This document shows, piece by piece, positions 60,501 through 64,000 of a stretch of 64,000 bases of DNA. The notes beneath the pieces were generated by a model. It had not been told where the DNA came from. It did no database searches and saw only the letters and a list, made by a program, of their open reading frames with translations. Both the position numbers and the translations under genes were made by a program. The stretch is from Marisa cornuarietis (lineage: Eukaryota; Mollusca; Gastropoda; Architaenioglossa; Ampullariidae). The stretch is taken from NCBI GenBank assembly GCA_004794655.1, contig SMMW01000046.1, positions 3,923,501 through 3,987,500 on the forward strand, written 5' to 3'. Position 1 is the stretch's first letter; each line of letters opens with the position of its first letter.

Positions 60501-61298
60501 GCGAGGGTAAGGGAGGTACATGAAACGGGGTCTGTACTTCTGGAGTGTTACAGGCAGCAGCAGGGTGCAAATAAAGGAACAAGTAAATAACCAAAATCAT
60601 GAATAGGGATAAAAATAAATGAAAGTCAGTTAACGTTTAACAAATATAACATGACTCTTCTTGGTCCGCATCGTGAAAGTGATCGGGGAAGGGACAAGAT
60701 GAGAAGAAAGAACGGGTGCAATATGGGGTGCACGCCATCGAACACAGAAGAAATTTGGGGTAAAAACCACGGAGACCGGGTGAACTTTGGGGTACAAGCC
60801 ACCGTACCGCAGGTACTGCGCTGTTTGCAATAGATAACGAAATTAATAAATAATCAAGAAGAACTAAAAGAAGAAATTAGTGCAAAGACTGAAAAAACTT
60901 CCGTCACTGTAGAATTGTAGCCAAGTTTTCTGTTATGATCGGTTGTTGTGACGATTACAGCGTGTTGGCAGTCCTTACACATTTATTTCCGAGATCAAGT
61001 AAAGGTTGACCGCAAGTTTGTAATTTTGTTCCACTTGCACAAGTAATTAAGGAGATTTCTTGCTAAAATTGTGTGGGTTTTTGCATCAACATCAACAATT
61101 TAAGCTAGTGGACTGTATGATGTTAAGGATAAGATTATTAGAAACACAGTCAATAATCGGACACAACTTATGCAACTGTTTTACTCAGACACATAGTCTT
61201 TTCACGCGACAGTCAACCTCGTAGTCACTGACAGGATAATCAGACACACAGTCACTGAAAAGGTGATAGACGCAGTCTCTGAATAGACAGACATACAG
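57541..61298. other. Intergenic DNA
   Basis: A SINE S1 3' fragment lies at about 57706-57762 on the minus strand (GTCAGCAACTAAGGCTAATC). CTTT tracts occur near 57925-57950 and 59205-59235. GC-rich patches lie at about 58200-58450 and 60060-60300. No gene is recognised. Confidence 0.45.
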
Positions 61299-61390
61299 TT
61301 GAAGTTTTAAATTTCATTTGTTATAGGACAAACTGACAATTAGACCGGTAGTCACTAACCAATAACAAATGAAATTCGAAACTTCAACTT
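61299..61390. repeat. Long inverted repeat (hairpin)
   Basis: GTTGAAGTTTTAAATTTCAT plus TTGTTAT is mirrored by ATAACAAATGAAATTCGAAA plus CTTCAAC across a spacer of about 38 bases; the arms differ at one or two positions. CAGACACAYAGTC words recur several times in the 150 bases to the left. Confidence 0.8.
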
Positions 61391-64000
61391 TCAACTTTAC
61401 TCGCTCCCACCCCCAATGAAGAAAAAAAAAACTTTATTCATTTCAATCTGCTGTAAGATTTCTAAGAAAAGAATTTCTCTATCCTAAATATCCCTTCTAA
61501 ACGTATTTATTATTCCCGACATTTTTTTCTTCTCGAAATAAAAGACTTGCATCGAGGGTCGCAATCATGACAGTGGTAGGGGAAACCATTTGAACAGATT
61601 TTAGTCTTTACCTAATGAAAACGCTACTGAAAGATTTAACAGACGTATGTCACTAAAAGGTTATATGGCGGGAGTGAAAGCATGGTGACACCTTTCTTTG
61701 CTCTCATCATCATCGTCATCAACCATGGAAGGCTGCAACCAAAGATGTTCGATTTTACACGCCAACAGTCTGTCTGTTTGAGGTGTTGACACGTTTCTCG
61801 GGCCCCCAGAGGTGAACTGCTCCTCAGGCCTCGTTCTTTAATCAAATCGTGACGAAGTTTGCTTTATTGATGTTCTTTTTTCGGTTAATGCTGCGTGTTT
61901 ACTATCCAGCAAGACGCTGTAATTGTTTCAAGAGCTTAGTAAGCGAGGGGTCTGGAAGTGATGGGATGTTGCAAGTCTTGCCATGCTCCTTCACCTGCGT
62001 CTGAAGTCAGAGCGAAAATGAAGAGGCTGCATGTGTGCCGAGGACACACAAAACACTTCTATGATTAATGGAAGTTCACCTTTTGAAGCTTTTCCCTAAA
62101 CCTTGCTCACAGATAGCCGACCTTTCAAGCCGGGCTTCCTTTGTGTATCTTCGGTCTGTTTGTGTTTTCCCGCCTCGACGCGACACACCCAGTGAAGAAA
62201 GCAATCGTTGGAGAATTTTCTTCCTTAGGTCCATTAATTTTATTTTTACTATTCATGCGGCACGAATTTTGAATGGAAGTAATAGGGTCCTGCTGAGTGG
62301 TAACTAAGACCTGTGGCACTTGCCAACTATAACTTGTTGGTATTCATTTTCTTGCCAGCTGGACCTCGTTCGTGTGTATTTTCTTGCTATACCTTATTTT
62401 TCCTGAATATTGTCTTAACAACTATGCCTTATATTTCGTGCATATTGTCTTGCCTGCTTTTTCGTGTGTGTGTTTTTTTTCTTGCCAACTTTGCCTTATT
62501 TTTGTATATTTTCTTTGCAACTAAAATAACATTGTATTTATCCCAGAGGGCTATTCGGAGCAGCTCGATAAGAAAGTACAAAAAAATACCACAACATGTT
62601 ACAACAACATATTCATATCCGCCAAACAGACTCATAAATTCATGTTTCAGACAGCTCCATTCATTTGGACTCAGTAACATTCAGAAGTCGCACGGTTGAA
62701 ACAACAAAGGTCAGCCTCAGTCTGTTGGTCCTGCCTGCAGGTACACGGAATCGGCAGCCCGATGGGAGTTGGGAATATTCCCCCGGTAGGACATGCTTGT
62801 CATCGCGAAGAATTTCAGACACTTTTCAGAAGTTTGGAGTTTGAAAATTATCATTGCCGCTGTTATAAGATCGCCGGAACTGCTGTCAGACAGCATCAGT
62901 GATGTCAGTATTGCCAGCCGTGTTGTCATCTGGTCGTCTGAACCGACGTCTTTGACATCGTCGTCGTCGTCTTGGAGGAACTTGAGATGCGTTCACATGT
63001 TGTGTGTGCCACGCCTAAAACTATCTTGTGATGCTTACCGACATCAGGGAACACGCTGGTGATATTTATGTGAAGTCGCACCTGTTAGTCTTTCATAGGC
63101 TCTATTTGAGGACATTCGCTGATGGCATCGTTCTGGAGAGGTCAATCAATCTTTTTAGTTACAACAAACATTAAAGAAAAAAATTCAAATACCCCCCAAA
63201 AAATTTCCAAAAGGCAGTCTGAAAGACTAACTAGTATCCCCAATAGGTTAAAAAAAGTACTTAAACGATTAATATCAGAAACTGAATGGAAAGTAAACCT
63301 TGTTTTCGGCCTAAAATAAATAAGTCTTCAGAAACAAAAATTGGCTAACGTTAACATTCATCCCAACCTTCGCCAGTGTCTATCCAATGGACAAATAAAA
63401 TTTTAATAGAAGATCTTTTCAAAATATTTTTGACATAACAAACAAACACATATACACAGACGGACAGACAAAATCAAACACAACAAAACAAAAAAACAAA
63501 AAAAAACTCCTTCGATCGACTGTACTCCTGGAGCGGCCTGTTGCCACATCACGACAGCAGCTGCAAACATCACTGTTGAAGATCGTCTGTAACTTCTGGC
63601 TCCAGTCTCTCCATCTTACTGCTCATGCGATGCGTGCCTGTAATAAACTCGACACCAACATTTTAAAACAAGGTGTAGCATTTTCCCCACCCCCACTCCC
63701 AGTGTGACGTTCCTCGGACGCACGCGAATTGTACGTGCAACGTTGTAACTCTAGCCTCGCTCGTCCCTCGCACGTGTTAGGCGCCGCCTGGCAGCGAGTG
63801 GCGCCCTCTATCGACCGAAGACACAGCTAGGGGAGGCAATCGAAGAGGTGAGCGCACGCCTGCCGCCGCCTGATCTCACTCTGGGTCCATGCCCTTCCGT
63901 TTGCACAAATCCCCGCCCGCGGCCTGGAGTTATGGTCCCCCCCCCCACACACAACCCCGAAAACTCTGCAACGAGGTTCTACTGCTCTTCCGTCCGTTAG
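61391..64000. other. Intergenic DNA to the end of the window
   Basis: No gene is recognised. Overlapping frames at 62696-63062 look fairly protein-like on both strands but match no family I know and have no clear splice partners. The last 300 bases are GC-rich with C and CA runs. Confidence 0.4.

Noticed and set aside
62696..63062. Exon of an unknown gene on either strand
   Set aside because: The frames overlap on both strands, match no family I know, and have no convincing splice sites.

Overview
This is a stretch of animal nuclear genome, most likely from a mollusc and plausibly a gastropod. It has split genes with GT-AG introns, long AT-rich intergenic DNA, many CA/GT microsatellites, several tRNA-derived SINE families and cut-and-paste transposons of animal type. 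I infer the phylum from the general look of the repeats and proteins; no ribosomal or mitochondrial marker is present to prove it.

Three host genes can be supported. A U6 snRNA-type sequence lies at 7884-7989 (+); its body is canonical but its 5' stem-loop is altered. A six-exon gene at 22421-25234 (+) encodes a 265-residue DNAJC4-like membrane J-protein. A seven-exon gene at 28656-33458 (-) encodes a 156-residue CutA-family protein. The two protein genes converge tail to tail. I assembled both by hand: every junction is GT-AG and phase-consistent, and no internal stop is needed. They share no evident pathway.

Region by region: 1-10.85 kb holds no protein gene, but has an unclassified dispersed repeat (three copies, called R1 here), imperfect tandem repeats near 6.5-7.6 kb and the U6 sequence. 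10,851-14,734 is an essentially complete piggyBac transposon: TTAA at both ends, short inverted termini, a transposase with all catalytic aspartates, and a disrupted C-terminal cysteine-rich region whose end is repeated three times. 15.1-17.5 kb holds two direct copies of a strange repeat built from short palindromes, on either side of a decayed transposase-like gene. 18-22.4 kb holds SINEs and unremarkable DNA. 22.4-33.5 kb is the gene pair, with a dead LINE inside a CutA intron.

From 33.5 kb to the end I find no convincing gene. That half carries a pogo/Tigger-like element (36.8-37.5 kb) and a MULE-like remnant (56.5-57.5 kb), each with a copy of the same SINE inside it. It also carries a 40-bp minisatellite (40.6 kb), a small inverted-repeat element (46.05 kb), long CA tracts, and GC-rich islands with TAATTA motifs that could be regulatory. 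Most short open reading frames in the window are chance frames in repeats.
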